A DNA stretch of 41,881 bases. Source: Halanaerobium congolense (GTDB lineage: Bacteria; Bacillota; Halanaerobiia; Halanaerobiales; Halanaerobiaceae). A model generated the notes under the pieces. The model was given only the letters and a program-made list of their open reading frames with translations, ran no database searches and was not told the DNA's origin. Position numbers and translations under genes: made by a program. Below, in pieces: positions 1 to 8,663 of the stretch (positions are counted from its first letter, which is position 1; each line of letters starts with the position of its first letter). The stretch is from the NCBI RefSeq assembly GCF_004366375.1, contig NZ_SOEF01000025.1, forward strand, positions 1-41,881. Reading direction: 5' to 3'.

Positions 1-930
1 GACTTTGATGATACAGTCTGTACTGTTTTTGGTAATCAGGAAGGTTCTGAAAATGGATATAATCCAAGATATAAAGGCAGACCTTCTTTTAAAGAAAAAG
101 TTGGTATCATTTCTAAGACTGATGAACTACTTAACCTGACACTGGAAGAAGGCACTCATCACAGCAACCATGAATTCCTTAGTTTTTTAGAATCCTGTAT
201 TGAGACTCTACCTAAAACCTGGTATCTAAAAAGGATCAGAGCAGATCGAGGTTTCTTTGACCAGAAAAACTTCAGATACTGTGAAGATAACGGTATCGAA
301 TATGTGATCAAAGCTAAAATGCAAAATGGTGTCAAAAAGATTATTGATTATGTTAATGAGAATCCAGATCAATATCCCTGGGTCAAAATTGATAACACAT
401 TTAGTGTTACTGAAATTAGAGTACCACTAAAAAGCTGGGATAGAGAGCGTAGATTTGTTTTAATCAAAAAATCATTACCAAAAAACAACAAAAATGGTCA
501 GCTTCTTTTTGAAGAGTTCACCTATGAATATCAGGCCATAGTTACTAATGTTGACTATCTAACAGCTGAAGAAGTATTCAATGACTACAACCAACGCTGT
601 AATATTGAAAACAAGATTGACGAGCTGAAAGAAGGTTTTGCCTTTGACCAGAACACTCAGATTAATCGCAAATGTAATGAACTGTATTTACTGATTAAAA
701 TGATTGCTTTTAACCTTAATAACTGGTTTAAAAGAACTTTCTTACCTGAAAGTATGCACCATCATGAGATAACAACGATCAGAAGAATATTTTACAAAAT
801 AGCAGGTAATATCTGCGGCAGTGGCTGGTACAAACACATCCGCTTTGCCCCAAATAAACTGCTGAAAAAAACAATTACACATCTTAGAAAGGCGTTAACA
901 GATTTTAGAAAGAAGGTGGTCCTAAATTAA
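1..930 (+). CDS. IS1380-family transposase, C-terminal 309 residues (partial at window edge)
   Basis: The reading frame is open from base 1 to a TAA at 928-930, so the true start lies before the window. The visible part carries a DDE-type catalytic core. An Asp-rich motif (DFDDTV) begins at the first codon and is followed by an NPRYKGRPSF stretch. RADRGFF holds the second Asp, and YNQRCNIENKIDELK fits the Y-x2-R-x3-E-x6-K signature of the IS4-related superfamily that includes IS1380. A GTG at 304 could be mistaken for the start, but it lies inside the catalytic domain. No frameshift is seen, so the element may be active. The protein would bind the element's ends and catalyse cut-and-paste transposition. 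Confidence 0.88.
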   Translation, partial: DFDDTVCTVFGNQEGSENGYNPRYKGRPSFKEKVGIISKTDELLNLTLEEGTHHSNHEFLSFLESCIETLPKTWYLKRIRADRGFFDQKNFRYCEDNGIEYVIKAKMQNGVKKIIDYVNENPDQYPWVKIDNTFSVTEIRVPLKSWDRERRFVLIKKSLPKNNKNGQLLFEEFTYEYQAIVTNVDYLTAEEVFNDYNQRCNIENKIDELKEGFAFDQNTQINRKCNELYLLIKMIAFNLNNWFKRTFLPESMHHHEITTIRRIFYKIAGNICGSGWYKHIRFAPNKLLKKTITHLRKALTDFRKKVVLN

Positions 931-1134
931 AACCACCAGTACAGTTTAGACTTATTTTTAAGCTATGAAAACCATAGTTTAGTTAAGTGCGTCTAAAATC
1001 TGGAAGCTGGATAATTTATTTAACTGGTTATTTAAATTAAGACTAAATCTTTAATTTTAATAGATTGAAATGATTTTTTAACGGCAAAAATCTAAAAAGA
1101 ACTACTTTAACTTTTTACTTGCCGAATTCAAGTT
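1..1134 (+). mobile_element. IS1380-type insertion sequence, left copy, 5' part outside window
   Basis: This stretch matches the reverse complement of 40748-41881 over 1134 bases with no indels and about 27 substitutions by hand count. Homology stops after the sequence GCCGAATTCAAGTT, which puts the element's downstream end near 1134. It holds the 3' part of a DDE transposase and about 200 bp of noncoding tail with a small hairpin (CTATG/CATAG, around 963-977). The terminal inverted repeat partner and any target duplication cannot be seen because the other end is outside the window. Confidence 0.85.
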
Positions 1135-1169
1135 TAAATATTTATTATAAAAAATGGGGGACTAAAATA

Positions 1170-2303
1170 ATGAAGTACAGAAAACTAGGTGAGCTTGATT
1201 TAGAAGTTTCGGCACTCGGTTTTGGTGCTATGCGTTTACCGGTCATAGATGATAATTCAGCAAATATTGATCAAGAAGAAGCAGTTGAAATGATTCGCTA
1301 TGGAATTGACAATGGAATTAATTATGTGGACACAGCCTGGCCCTATCATCAGGGAGAAAGTGAGAAGGTTGTAGGTAGAGCATTAAAAGATGGATACCGG
1401 GACAAAGTTTATTTAGCGACTAAACTTCCTGTCTGGAAATGTGAAACAGAAGCTGACTTAGATAAATATTTTGAACAGCAGTTAGAAAAACTTCAGGTAG
1501 AAAAAATTGATTTTTATCTTCTCCATGCTCTAAATACTGAGCGGTGGCAGATTGTTAAAGATCTTAATATTATTGAATGGGGAGAAAAGAAGAAAAAAGA
1601 AGGTAAGATTTCTTATCTAGGTTTTTCTTTTCATGACAATCACGAGGTATTTAATGAGATTTTGGATGCCCATGATTGGGATTTTTGCCAGATTCAGTAT
1701 AATTATTTAGATACAGAATACCAGGCAGGTCAGGCAGGACTAAAAAAAGCTTATGACCAGAAAACAGCTGTAATAATTATGGAGCCAATTCGAGGTGGCT
1801 GGTTGGCACAGGAGCCACCACAGGCTGCAAAAGCATTATTTGAATCCGAAAATAAAGATCGTAGCCCTGTAGAGTGGGCCTTACACTGGGTCTGGAGCCA
1901 AAAAGAACCCGGCGTAGTACTTAGCGGCATGAGCAATTTACAGCAGCTTAAAGAAAATCTGCAGACAGCTTCTGAATCTGAGATAGGATTATTGAGTCAA
2001 TCTGAGTTTGAAATGATGGAAAAAGCAGCAGAAGAAATGAGAGGACCAATCACCTGCACCCGCTGTGAATACTGTCTTCCCTGCCCTGAAGGAGTAAATA
2101 TACCACGAAACTTTTATTTATATAATAAAGCCAAATTGCTTGATACAGGTGAAGAAATGAAAGAAAAATATTTGAAAATGGATAAAACAGCTAGAGCCAG
2201 CAACTGTGTAGAATGCGGACAGTGTGAGCCGCAGTGCCCACAAAACTTGGAAATTATTGAACTTTTAAAAGAAGTAGAAAAATACTTTGAAGATGCTGTT
2301 TAA
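1170..2303 (+). CDS. Aldo/keto reductase with C-terminal 4Fe-4S ferredoxin-like domain
   Basis: This is an NAD(P)H-dependent oxidoreductase of the aldo/keto reductase fold, about 377 residues. The usual tetrad residues can be placed: Asp and Tyr in NYVDTAWPYHQGE, Lys in LATKLP, His in FYLLHAL. The C-terminus adds Cys motifs (CTRCEYCLPCP, then CVECGQCEPQCP), as in the iron-sulfur aldo/keto reductases common in anaerobes; these probably bind [4Fe-4S] clusters. The ATG at 1170 is chosen because a GGGGG ribosome binding site lies at 1156-1160. A frame extension upstream to a TTG at 1119 runs into the insertion sequence. The element ends only about 35 bp before the start, so the native promoter has probably been displaced. 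It heads a run of six co-directional genes. The physiological substrate is unknown. Confidence 0.9.
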   Translation: MKYRKLGELDLEVSALGFGAMRLPVIDDNSANIDQEEAVEMIRYGIDNGINYVDTAWPYHQGESEKVVGRALKDGYRDKVYLATKLPVWKCETEADLDKYFEQQLEKLQVEKIDFYLLHALNTERWQIVKDLNIIEWGEKKKKEGKISYLGFSFHDNHEVFNEILDAHDWDFCQIQYNYLDTEYQAGQAGLKKAYDQKTAVIIMEPIRGGWLAQEPPQAAKALFESENKDRSPVEWALHWVWSQKEPGVVLSGMSNLQQLKENLQTASESEIGLLSQSEFEMMEKAAEEMRGPITCTRCEYCLPCPEGVNIPRNFYLYNKAKLLDTGEEMKEKYLKMDKTARASNCVECGQCEPQCPQNLEIIELLKEVEKYFEDAV

Positions 2304-2317
2304 TAGGAGATGATTAA

Positions 2318-3211
2318 ATGCTTAATAAAAAGGTTAAATTAATTTACAATCCAGCCGCTGGAGATCAAAGTTTTAATTCTTCTTTAGACATGTTTTTAAA
2401 GTATTTTCAGGGAGCTGGTTTTAAAGTAGATATCTTTAGAAGTATGGAGCCAGGCGATTTTGAAGAAGGTTTAAAAAATATTGATGACAAATTTGAAGCT
2501 GTTATTGTTGCCGGGGGAGATGGTTCAGCAAGTGAAATATTAAATTTACTGCAAACAAAAGAGATTGATCTCCCTTTAGGCATAATTCCAGCAGGTACTG
2601 CTAACGATTTTGCTTCATTTTTGGGGATGACTCAGGATATCGAAAAAAGTATAAAAAGGATTTTAGATTGGAAGATTAGAGAAATAGATGTGGGAAAAGT
2701 GAATGATAGATACTTTTTAAATGTTTGTTTAGGTGGTATTATCTCCCAGATAGCCCATGGTACGGAAACAGATATGAAAAACAAGCTTGGTAAAGCGGCC
2801 TACTATCTGCAGGGATTAAAAGAGCTACCAAATATTAAATCAATGAAATTAAAAATCGAAAGCACTGACAAAGTAATTGAAGGTGATTTTTTAGGATTTT
2901 TCGTTTTTAATAGTAAAGATGCTGGAGGTTTTAAAAACATAGCCAAACTGGCTTCAATTGATGATGGGCTTTTTGATTTATTAGCAGTTAAAACAGGTAA
3001 TATTATAAAACTCAGTTCAGCTGCAGCGGATTTATTTAATGGTAAAGATATTAAAAATGATAATTTGATTTATTTACAAGATGACTATTTAAAAATAACG
3101 ATACTCAATGCTGAAAAAGAAATACACTGTAATATTGATGGAGAAAAAGGGCCAGCTTTTCCTTTAGAAATAAAATTAATTCCTTCAGCTCAAAAGGTTT
3201 TTACAGTTTAA
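2318..3211 (+). CDS. Diacylglycerol/lipid kinase family protein (YegS/BmrU type)
   Basis: This 297-residue protein is of the diacylglycerol kinase catalytic family. The nucleotide-binding motif VAGGDGSASEIL sits near residues 65-75, followed by the LGIIPAGTANDFA motif around 92-104, both hallmarks of YegS/BmrU/DgkB-type kinases. The family phosphorylates diacylglycerol or related lipids using ATP at the inner face of the membrane. There is no transmembrane segment, as is usual for the soluble type. It lies 14 bp after the aldo/keto reductase with its own AGGAGA site, so the two are probably cotranscribed. Which lipid is used cannot be read from the sequence. Confidence 0.9.
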   Translation: MLNKKVKLIYNPAAGDQSFNSSLDMFLKYFQGAGFKVDIFRSMEPGDFEEGLKNIDDKFEAVIVAGGDGSASEILNLLQTKEIDLPLGIIPAGTANDFASFLGMTQDIEKSIKRILDWKIREIDVGKVNDRYFLNVCLGGIISQIAHGTETDMKNKLGKAAYYLQGLKELPNIKSMKLKIESTDKVIEGDFLGFFVFNSKDAGGFKNIAKLASIDDGLFDLLAVKTGNIIKLSSAAADLFNGKDIKNDNLIYLQDDYLKITILNAEKEIHCNIDGEKGPAFPLEIKLIPSAQKVFTV

Positions 3212-3233
3212 TTAAAGATAAAGGAGCATAAAG

Positions 3234-4514
3234 ATGCTGAATTCAAAAAAAATAATATTTGTTTTAATCTTAATTCTATTATTTTCTACAGCAGTTCAAG
3301 CAAAAAAAGAAATAGAATTTTGGACTATTAGTTTAAGACCGCAACATGATGATTATTTTCTAAAAAAGATTGATGAATTTGAAAGTAAAAACCCTGCTTA
3401 TAAGATAATCTGGGAAGATACAAATTTTTCTTCGATTAATCAAAAACTTCGGTATCGAATTGCAGCAGGAAATGCACCAGAAGTAGTTAATCTTTCACCC
3501 CAATTAATGTCTTCACTGCTGCAGGAAGATTTATTATATCCAATTTCTGATTTAGAGCAGGATTACAGTCGAAATTTTTATCCACTGCTCTGGGAAAATG
3601 GGTTATATCAGGAAAAATACTATGCTTTCCCCTGGTATGTTAGTTCTAAATTAATGGTCTACAATCAGGAAATATTTAAAATAGCAGGTCTAGATCCAAC
3701 AAAAGTTATTAATAACCGGGAGCAGTTATTTGCAGCTGCTAAAGAAATAACTAAAAAAACAGGAATCTATGCTTTAATGCCCCAATTAAAAATTCACCAT
3801 GAGTTTATAGAGGCAGGGATAGATTTATTTGAAGATAATAATAAAAGAGAAAAAGCAGCATTTAACACTAAAGCTGCTGAAGAAATAATCATTAGATACC
3901 AAAAATTAGCTGAAGCCGGTGTAATTCCAAAAGATACTCTTAACTCTGGTTTCAATGTCGCCTTAGAACGCTATAAAAAAAATGACCTAGCCATCTTATT
4001 TGCTGCACCACAATTTTTAGATGAAATTGAAAACGAGTCAGATTATTTGAGGGAACAAACAGCTTTGGCGGTTATTCCAACAGCTAAAGATGGTATAGTT
4101 AATTCCCCGTTAATGAATTTAGTTATTCCAAAAGGAGCGGATCATAAAAAAGAAGCAGCAGAGTTTGCCGCACTGATAACTTCACCGGCATCACAGCGAG
4201 AATTTAGTCAGAGAACTTCAATCTTATCTTCTGCTGTAGATGATAGTGCAGAATTAGAAACAGAAAAAGAAGAAATCATCACAAAAATTGAGTCTAAAAA
4301 AGCTTTGAAAACTGAAGCTCAAAAGATTTTACGAGAACAGCTGCCAAAAAGTAAAGATCTAACTTTAATCCACCCTAAAGCAGATAAACTAATCAAAGTA
4401 TTAGATGAGGAGTTTGCTAAGGCATTTGCTAACAAAATTACTGCTGAAGAAGCCTTAACTAATATGGAAAAAGAATGGAATCAGATCTTAAATGAGGAGA
4501 ATAATAATGAATAG
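3234..4514 (+). CDS. Secreted extracellular solute-binding protein (family 1, sugar-type)
   Basis: This 426-residue periplasmic binding protein resembles family 1 ABC sugar-binding proteins. It has an N-terminal signal peptide (Lys-rich start, hydrophobic core, cleavage near Ala-Gln-Ala at about residue 23) and no lipobox cysteine, fitting a soluble periplasmic protein of a diderm cell. The body has the typical opening (IEFWTISLRP), a KNPAYKIIWEDTNFSS segment and a later PLMNLVIPKGADHKKEAAEFAALI segment of the family. It lies 22 bp after the lipid kinase and its end overlaps the next gene by 8 bp. No ABC permease or ATPase is nearby, so it is an orphan here. It may pair with a distant transporter or work with the neighbouring glycosidase-like protein. 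The ligand is unknown. Confidence 0.85.
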   Translation: MLNSKKIIFVLILILLFSTAVQAKKEIEFWTISLRPQHDDYFLKKIDEFESKNPAYKIIWEDTNFSSINQKLRYRIAAGNAPEVVNLSPQLMSSLLQEDLLYPISDLEQDYSRNFYPLLWENGLYQEKYYAFPWYVSSKLMVYNQEIFKIAGLDPTKVINNREQLFAAAKEITKKTGIYALMPQLKIHHEFIEAGIDLFEDNNKREKAAFNTKAAEEIIIRYQKLAEAGVIPKDTLNSGFNVALERYKKNDLAILFAAPQFLDEIENESDYLREQTALAVIPTAKDGIVNSPLMNLVIPKGADHKKEAAEFAALITSPASQREFSQRTSILSSAVDDSAELETEKEEIITKIESKKALKTEAQKILREQLPKSKDLTLIHPKADKLIKVLDEEFAKAFANKITAEEALTNMEKEWNQILNEENNNE

Positions 4515-6150
4515 GAAAATAAAATTTATAATTTTAATTGTTGCTGCAGTATTATTTGTTTATTCCCTCAGTTCAGCTGCATATTTTGAACCAAAGGAAT
4601 ATCGAAAGTCATTATTAGAGCTAAGAGATGCAGAACGTGCTTTAAATAATTTGGATAAAAATTTAAAAGAAGCTGAATCTGACTTTAGGATTATAGATAA
4701 GCAAACAGTTGAATCCAATTTAAAAGAACTAGATAGTCTATACCAGGAACTTATTCAGGCATATCAGCAGCAAAGAGATCGTCAAGTCCAGGAATTAGAA
4801 TATATTATAACCAATAAATCCGACGAAATACGAATGAAAATTATAGAATCAAAACCAGTACAGCTTAGAGCCTTCTGGCTGGACAATGGAACTTTTGCCA
4901 GATTAAATGGTAGAGCTGGAGTTCAAAAATTATTAGATAGGGCTCAAAAAGCAAATTTTAATGTGATATTTCCTGAAACATTTTATAAGGGAAAAGCAGT
5001 TATTCCTGATAATAAATTATTTGAACAAGATTCCCAATTCAGCAGTTGGGAAGAAGATCCTTTAGAAATTTTAATTGAAGAAGCAAAAAAAAGAAAGATA
5101 GAAATCCATCCCTGGGTCTGGGTTTTTAATGAGAATACAAGCGGCAGTCCGGGCAAAATTTTGACTGAAAATCCGGAATGGGCTAATCAAGACAAAGAAG
5201 GTAATATTGTCAGCTATCATGATTCAACCTGGCTTTCACCTGCCAGAGAGGATGTAAAAGATTTTCTGCAGCAGAGATACCTATATTTAGTTAAAAATTA
5301 TGATATCCAGGGAATTAATCTAGATTATATTCGTTTTCCAGAAGAATATAGAGGTAGTTTTGGTTATGATAAAAGTACAGTAGAAGGATTTAAAGAAAAA
5401 TATGGAATGGATCCCTTTCAAATAAAAAGCTCCAGTTCAGATTTTTCTCTCTGGAATAAATATAGAGAAAATTTAGTTACTGAAATGGTAAAAGAAGTTT
5501 CTAAAAAGCTAAAAAATGTTGATCCCAAGTTATTGATATCAGCTGATGTGATCCCAGGAAGAGAGGAAGCTCGCTATCGGGCGTTACAGGATTGGTCGCT
5601 CTGGCTTGAAAAAGATTTTGTAGATTTTGTAGTTCCAATGACCTATACAGAAAACCTCTTTTCGGAATTAAGACGCTGGATTAAAGAAGATCGAAATGTG
5701 CTAACTGATCCACTCTATCCTGGTATCTCAGTTTTTAAATTAACCCCCGATCAATTAATAGATCAGGTAGAAGAAGTCAATAGAATAAATCCAAATGGAG
5801 CTTCTTTATTTGCAGCAGCTCATTTAACAGCAAATGATTACCATAGTTTATCTCAGGGAGTTTATTCAGAGGCAGCCCTTTTACCTTATAAAAACAAAGC
5901 AGCTTCTTTAAAAAGCATACAAAAATTAATTTTAAAAAGGCTAGAGTTGATTAAAGAAAAAAATAAAATTGATAATTTTTCCATTATCAAAATAAGAGGC
6001 TATTTAAATCAAGCAGCTCAAGCTGATTCAGAAATTGATGTTAAATTTGAGCAATTTATCATTGATAATAAGATAGAGCTTTCTGAAAATGTGATGAGAG
6101 TTTTAAAAGCAGACTTTGATTATTTAATGGATCAAAAAAGACTTTATTAA
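4507..6150 (+). CDS. Glycoside hydrolase-like GHL10 (DUF187) family protein
   Basis: This 547-residue exported protein has an N-terminal hydrophobic segment (about residues 5-24; signal peptide or anchor), a helical region predicted to coil (about 35-105), then a TIM-barrel GHL10-type domain. Domain hallmarks are RAFWLDNGTF, the HPWVWVFNEN segment, and the strand motif QGINLDYIRFPEE with acidic residues expected in the active site. The ATG at 4507 is chosen because GAGGAG at 4494-4499 is well spaced from it; an ATG at 4492 would overlap that site. It overlaps the binding-protein gene by 8 bp, suggesting translational coupling. GHL10 proteins are thought to act on cell-surface or exogenous polysaccharides, but substrates are poorly known. 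The extra C-terminal helical part (about 460-547) is not recognised. Confidence 0.85.
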   Translation: MNRKIKFIILIVAAVLFVYSLSSAAYFEPKEYRKSLLELRDAERALNNLDKNLKEAESDFRIIDKQTVESNLKELDSLYQELIQAYQQQRDRQVQELEYIITNKSDEIRMKIIESKPVQLRAFWLDNGTFARLNGRAGVQKLLDRAQKANFNVIFPETFYKGKAVIPDNKLFEQDSQFSSWEEDPLEILIEEAKKRKIEIHPWVWVFNENTSGSPGKILTENPEWANQDKEGNIVSYHDSTWLSPAREDVKDFLQQRYLYLVKNYDIQGINLDYIRFPEEYRGSFGYDKSTVEGFKEKYGMDPFQIKSSSSDFSLWNKYRENLVTEMVKEVSKKLKNVDPKLLISADVIPGREEARYRALQDWSLWLEKDFVDFVVPMTYTENLFSELRRWIKEDRNVLTDPLYPGISVFKLTPDQLIDQVEEVNRINPNGASLFAAAHLTANDYHSLSQGVYSEAALLPYKNKAASLKSIQKLILKRLELIKEKNKIDNFSIIKIRGYLNQAAQADSEIDVKFEQFIIDNKIELSENVMRVLKADFDYLMDQKRLY

Positions 6151-6181
6151 TGTTCATCATTTCTGGATTGGGGTGATAAAA

Positions 6182-7300
6182 ATGAAAAATTCTTTTACAG
6201 TTGGTCATTTATTTGGAATACCTGTAAAAATTCATTTTAGTTTGCTGTTGGTTTTGCCGTTTTTTGCCTGGGCCTTTGGCAGTAATATTATTTATCTAAC
6301 CGAAAATACGGACATTGCCAGGAGAGAGCTGATTTTAAACCCTTATTTATTAGGCTTTATCATGGCAGTGATGCTTTTTATCAGTATTTTAATTCATGAA
6401 CTGGCACATTCACTTGTAGCTAGAACTAAAGATGTTAAAACAACAGATATTACTTTAATGCTTTTTGGAGGACTGGCAAATATTGAAGAAATTTCTAAAG
6501 ATCCTAAAAATGAGGTTAAAATTGCAGCAAGTGGTCCTTTAACTAGTCTTTTTATTGGTTTTCTATGTGTGGCTGCAGCTCGTTTTGCTCCAACATTTAT
6601 ATTTGAAGATCTGCGTTTAATCATTTTATATACAGGTCAGTTAAATATATTCCTTGCTATTTTTAACTTGATACCTGCTTTTCCATCGGATGGTGGTCGG
6701 ATGTTAAGGGCTGTAATTGCTCAAAAAACATCATTTAGAAGGGCAACTGAAATCGCATCTAGAGTTGGGAAAGCATTTGCCTTGGTTTTTGGTATTTTTG
6801 GTTTTATGAGCGGGAACTTTCTCTTAGTTTTTATTGCTTTTTTCATTTATATTGGAGCATCACAGGAACATCAATTCAGTAATATTAAATTTGCTCTCTC
6901 TAATTTAAAAGTAAAAGATTTAATGACAACAGATGTAAAAACAGTTCCGGTAAACATGAGTATTCACCGCTTAATCGAAAAAATGCTTGCTGACAAACAT
7001 TCTGGTTTTCCTGTTTTAAGAGATGAAAAAGTGGTTGGGATAGTGACAATGGAAGATGCAAAAAAGATTCCTCAGGATGAATATCGCAATACTCCAGTTC
7101 AAAGTATAATGAATAAAGATTTACACTGTGTTAAAGAAGAAGATGAATTATTTGAGGCATTTAAATTACTTTTTCAAAAAGATATTGGAAGACTTTTAGT
7201 TATGAAAGGTGATGAATTAAAAGGCATAATCACTCGTTCAGATGTAATGACAGGCTTACGGGTCAGACAGTTAGAAAATATTAAAGTAGAAGATGATTGA
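6182..7300 (+). CDS. Site-2 protease family zinc metalloprotease (M50) with tandem CBS domains
   Basis: This is a membrane-embedded intramembrane protease of 372 residues. The zinc-binding HELAH lies at about 72-76 within a hydrophobic helix, and the distal Asp motif NLIPAFPSDGGRM around 162-174. Several transmembrane segments precede a cytosolic pair of CBS domains (about 241-295 and 305-360), the arrangement of SpoIVFB-like group III site-2 proteases. CBS pairs usually bind adenosyl nucleotides, so activity may respond to energy state. The ATG at 6182 follows GGGGTGA at 6169-6175 with good spacing; a GTG at 6173 would start inside that site. It is 31 bp after the GHL10 gene. The substrate is unknown; it may be a membrane anti-sigma factor or signal-peptide remnant. 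Confidence 0.92.
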   Translation: MKNSFTVGHLFGIPVKIHFSLLLVLPFFAWAFGSNIIYLTENTDIARRELILNPYLLGFIMAVMLFISILIHELAHSLVARTKDVKTTDITLMLFGGLANIEEISKDPKNEVKIAASGPLTSLFIGFLCVAAARFAPTFIFEDLRLIILYTGQLNIFLAIFNLIPAFPSDGGRMLRAVIAQKTSFRRATEIASRVGKAFALVFGIFGFMSGNFLLVFIAFFIYIGASQEHQFSNIKFALSNLKVKDLMTTDVKTVPVNMSIHRLIEKMLADKHSGFPVLRDEKVVGIVTMEDAKKIPQDEYRNTPVQSIMNKDLHCVKEEDELFEAFKLLFQKDIGRLLVMKGDELKGIITRSDVMTGLRVRQLENIKVEDD

Positions 7301-7337
7301 AAATATAAAATAATAGAAATAGAAAAGAGGAATAAAG

Positions 7338-7739
7338 ATGTTTTATATAAAATCATATTTAATTGCAATTGTAGTCTTTTTTTCTGTTGATCTTGTCTGG
7401 CTAGGTGCCGTAGCTAAAAATCTCTACAGAGAGCAGCTTGGCTTTTTACTTAAAGATAATTTTAATATGACAGCAGCTGCAGTATTCTATATCTTTTATA
7501 TAGCTGGCCTGCTCTTTTTTGTAATAAATAGAGCAGTAGAATTATCAAGCTGGCAATATGCCTTAGGTGTTGGTGCTTTCTTTGGCTTCATTACTTACGC
7601 TACCTATGATATGACAAATCTAGCAACTATCAAAGATTGGCCTGTGATGATTACTGTGATCGATATTATCTGGGGTAGTGTATTATGTGGACTAACTTCA
7701 CTGATAACTTATCTTTTAATTAACTATTTTAAGATATGA
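7338..7739 (+). CDS. DUF2177 family membrane protein
   Basis: This 133-residue integral membrane protein has four predicted transmembrane helices (about 4-22, 43-62, 72-92 and 105-130). It matches the DUF2177 family in layout and in the segments FFSVDLVWLG near the N-terminus and FFGFITYATYDMTNLATI in the middle. Its molecular role is unknown. A GAGG site precedes the ATG. It lies 37 bp after the protease gene and ends the first co-directional run. No clear hairpin terminator follows, but a new promoter begins about 55 bp downstream. Confidence 0.85.
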   Translation: MFYIKSYLIAIVVFFSVDLVWLGAVAKNLYREQLGFLLKDNFNMTAAAVFYIFYIAGLLFFVINRAVELSSWQYALGVGAFFGFITYATYDMTNLATIKDWPVMITVIDIIWGSVLCGLTSLITYLLINYFKI

Positions 7740-7793
7740 TAAAAAACTAAAAAACAGAAAACCTCGATAAAAATTTAAAATTAATTTAAGAAA

Positions 7794-7825
7794 TTCATAA
7801 TTCCTTCATATTTCACTCTTATAAT
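7794..7825 (+). promoter_or_regulatory. Promoter with TTCATA-N5-TTCATA direct repeat, upstream of the Spy-like gene
   Basis: A consensus TATAAT lies at 7820-7825. The -35 region has no good TTGACA match. Instead it is covered by two exact TTCATA copies at 7794-7799 and 7805-7810, with an 11-bp period. This spacing is typical of tandem sites for OmpR/PhoB-type response regulators that replace a weak -35. The regulator is not encoded in the window. Confidence 0.5.
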
Positions 7826-7878
7826 GAAGTCAGAAGTTAAGAAAAGCAAATAAAAAATACTTAAGGAGTGAATTAGAT

Positions 7879-8529
7879 ATGAAAAAATTATTAACAACTT
7901 TATTGGTGATGCTTTTATTAGGAACAGTATTTACAGGTGCAGTTTTTGCTCAGGGGGCACAGTCTAAAATGGGAGCTGCAAATAATCAACCCCGTTACAA
8001 TCAGGATCAAAGAGATTATGGTGTTGGCTATAACAGAGTTGAACTAAGTGAAGAACAGATCAATCATATTGCTGATTTAAGAGAAGAATTTTATAATGAA
8101 ACTGCAGATTTAAGAGCTCAACTACAGGATTTAAACCGTGAAATAAGAGATTTAGAATTCCGAGGAGCATCTTATGCAGAAATTGGAGCAGTAGAAGATG
8201 AAATAGAAACTGTTTTAGTTGAAATGGATGAAAAAAGAATTGCTCACCAGGAAAATATAGAAGCAGTAATGACAGAAGAACAACTACAGCAAATTGAAGA
8301 AAATCGTTTAAATTATGAAGAACGTTTCCAAGGTCGCTATAACAATGAATTTGGTCCAAGATCTCAGATGGATTATGGCAGAAATAGTTTTTCCAACAGA
8401 GCTTTTGGCCACCATGGATTTGACGAATATGGCTATGGAATGATGGGAAGATCTTTTAACGATCGTGGAAGAACTGGTAGCTTTAGATCTAATAGAGGAT
8501 TTGGATATGGAGCCGGTTTCTGCCACTAA
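7879..8529 (+). CDS. Spy/CpxP-like periplasmic protein
   Basis: This 216-residue secreted protein has a clear signal peptide (MKK start, cleavage after about Ala-Phe-Ala, residue 24). Residues 55-150 form long acidic helices with a duplicated LSEEQINHIADLREEF / MTEEQLQQIEE pattern, resembling the LTxxQ repeats of Spy/CpxP/ZraP chaperone-like proteins. The tail (about 150-216) is rich in Gly, Arg, Phe and Tyr, with several His residues and a final Cys-His that could bind metal. AAGGAG at 7863-7868 supports the start. It sits directly before the efflux operon, has its own promoter and is followed by a strong terminator. A role in envelope-stress or metal sensing is inferred from fold and position. 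Confidence 0.75.
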   Translation: MKKLLTTLLVMLLLGTVFTGAVFAQGAQSKMGAANNQPRYNQDQRDYGVGYNRVELSEEQINHIADLREEFYNETADLRAQLQDLNREIRDLEFRGASYAEIGAVEDEIETVLVEMDEKRIAHQENIEAVMTEEQLQQIEENRLNYEERFQGRYNNEFGPRSQMDYGRNSFSNRAFGHHGFDEYGYGMMGRSFNDRGRTGSFRSNRGFGYGAGFCH

Positions 8530-8558
8530 ATAAATTTAAAAAATAAATAATATTTTAA

Positions 8559-8585
8559 AAAAGGCCGGATATTTTCCGGCCTTTT
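8559..8585 (+). terminator. Rho-independent terminator after the Spy-like gene
   Basis: An 11-bp perfect stem (AAAAGGCCGGA/TCCGGCCTTTT) with a 5-nt loop lies 29 bp after the stop codon. It is followed by a weak T-run and works on paper in both orientations. Confidence 0.9.
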
Positions 8586-8663
8586 AAAGGTTTTAAATGG
8601 TTTTTGCAGAAAATTATTATAATAGTAGGAATTATTTTATTAATAATTTTGGGGGGCAGTTAA

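Noticed and set aside
1119-1169. Longer N-terminus for the aldo/keto reductase starting at a TTG
   Set aside because: The extension is read from the insertion sequence end and has no family resemblance; a strong ribosome site directly precedes the ATG at 1170.
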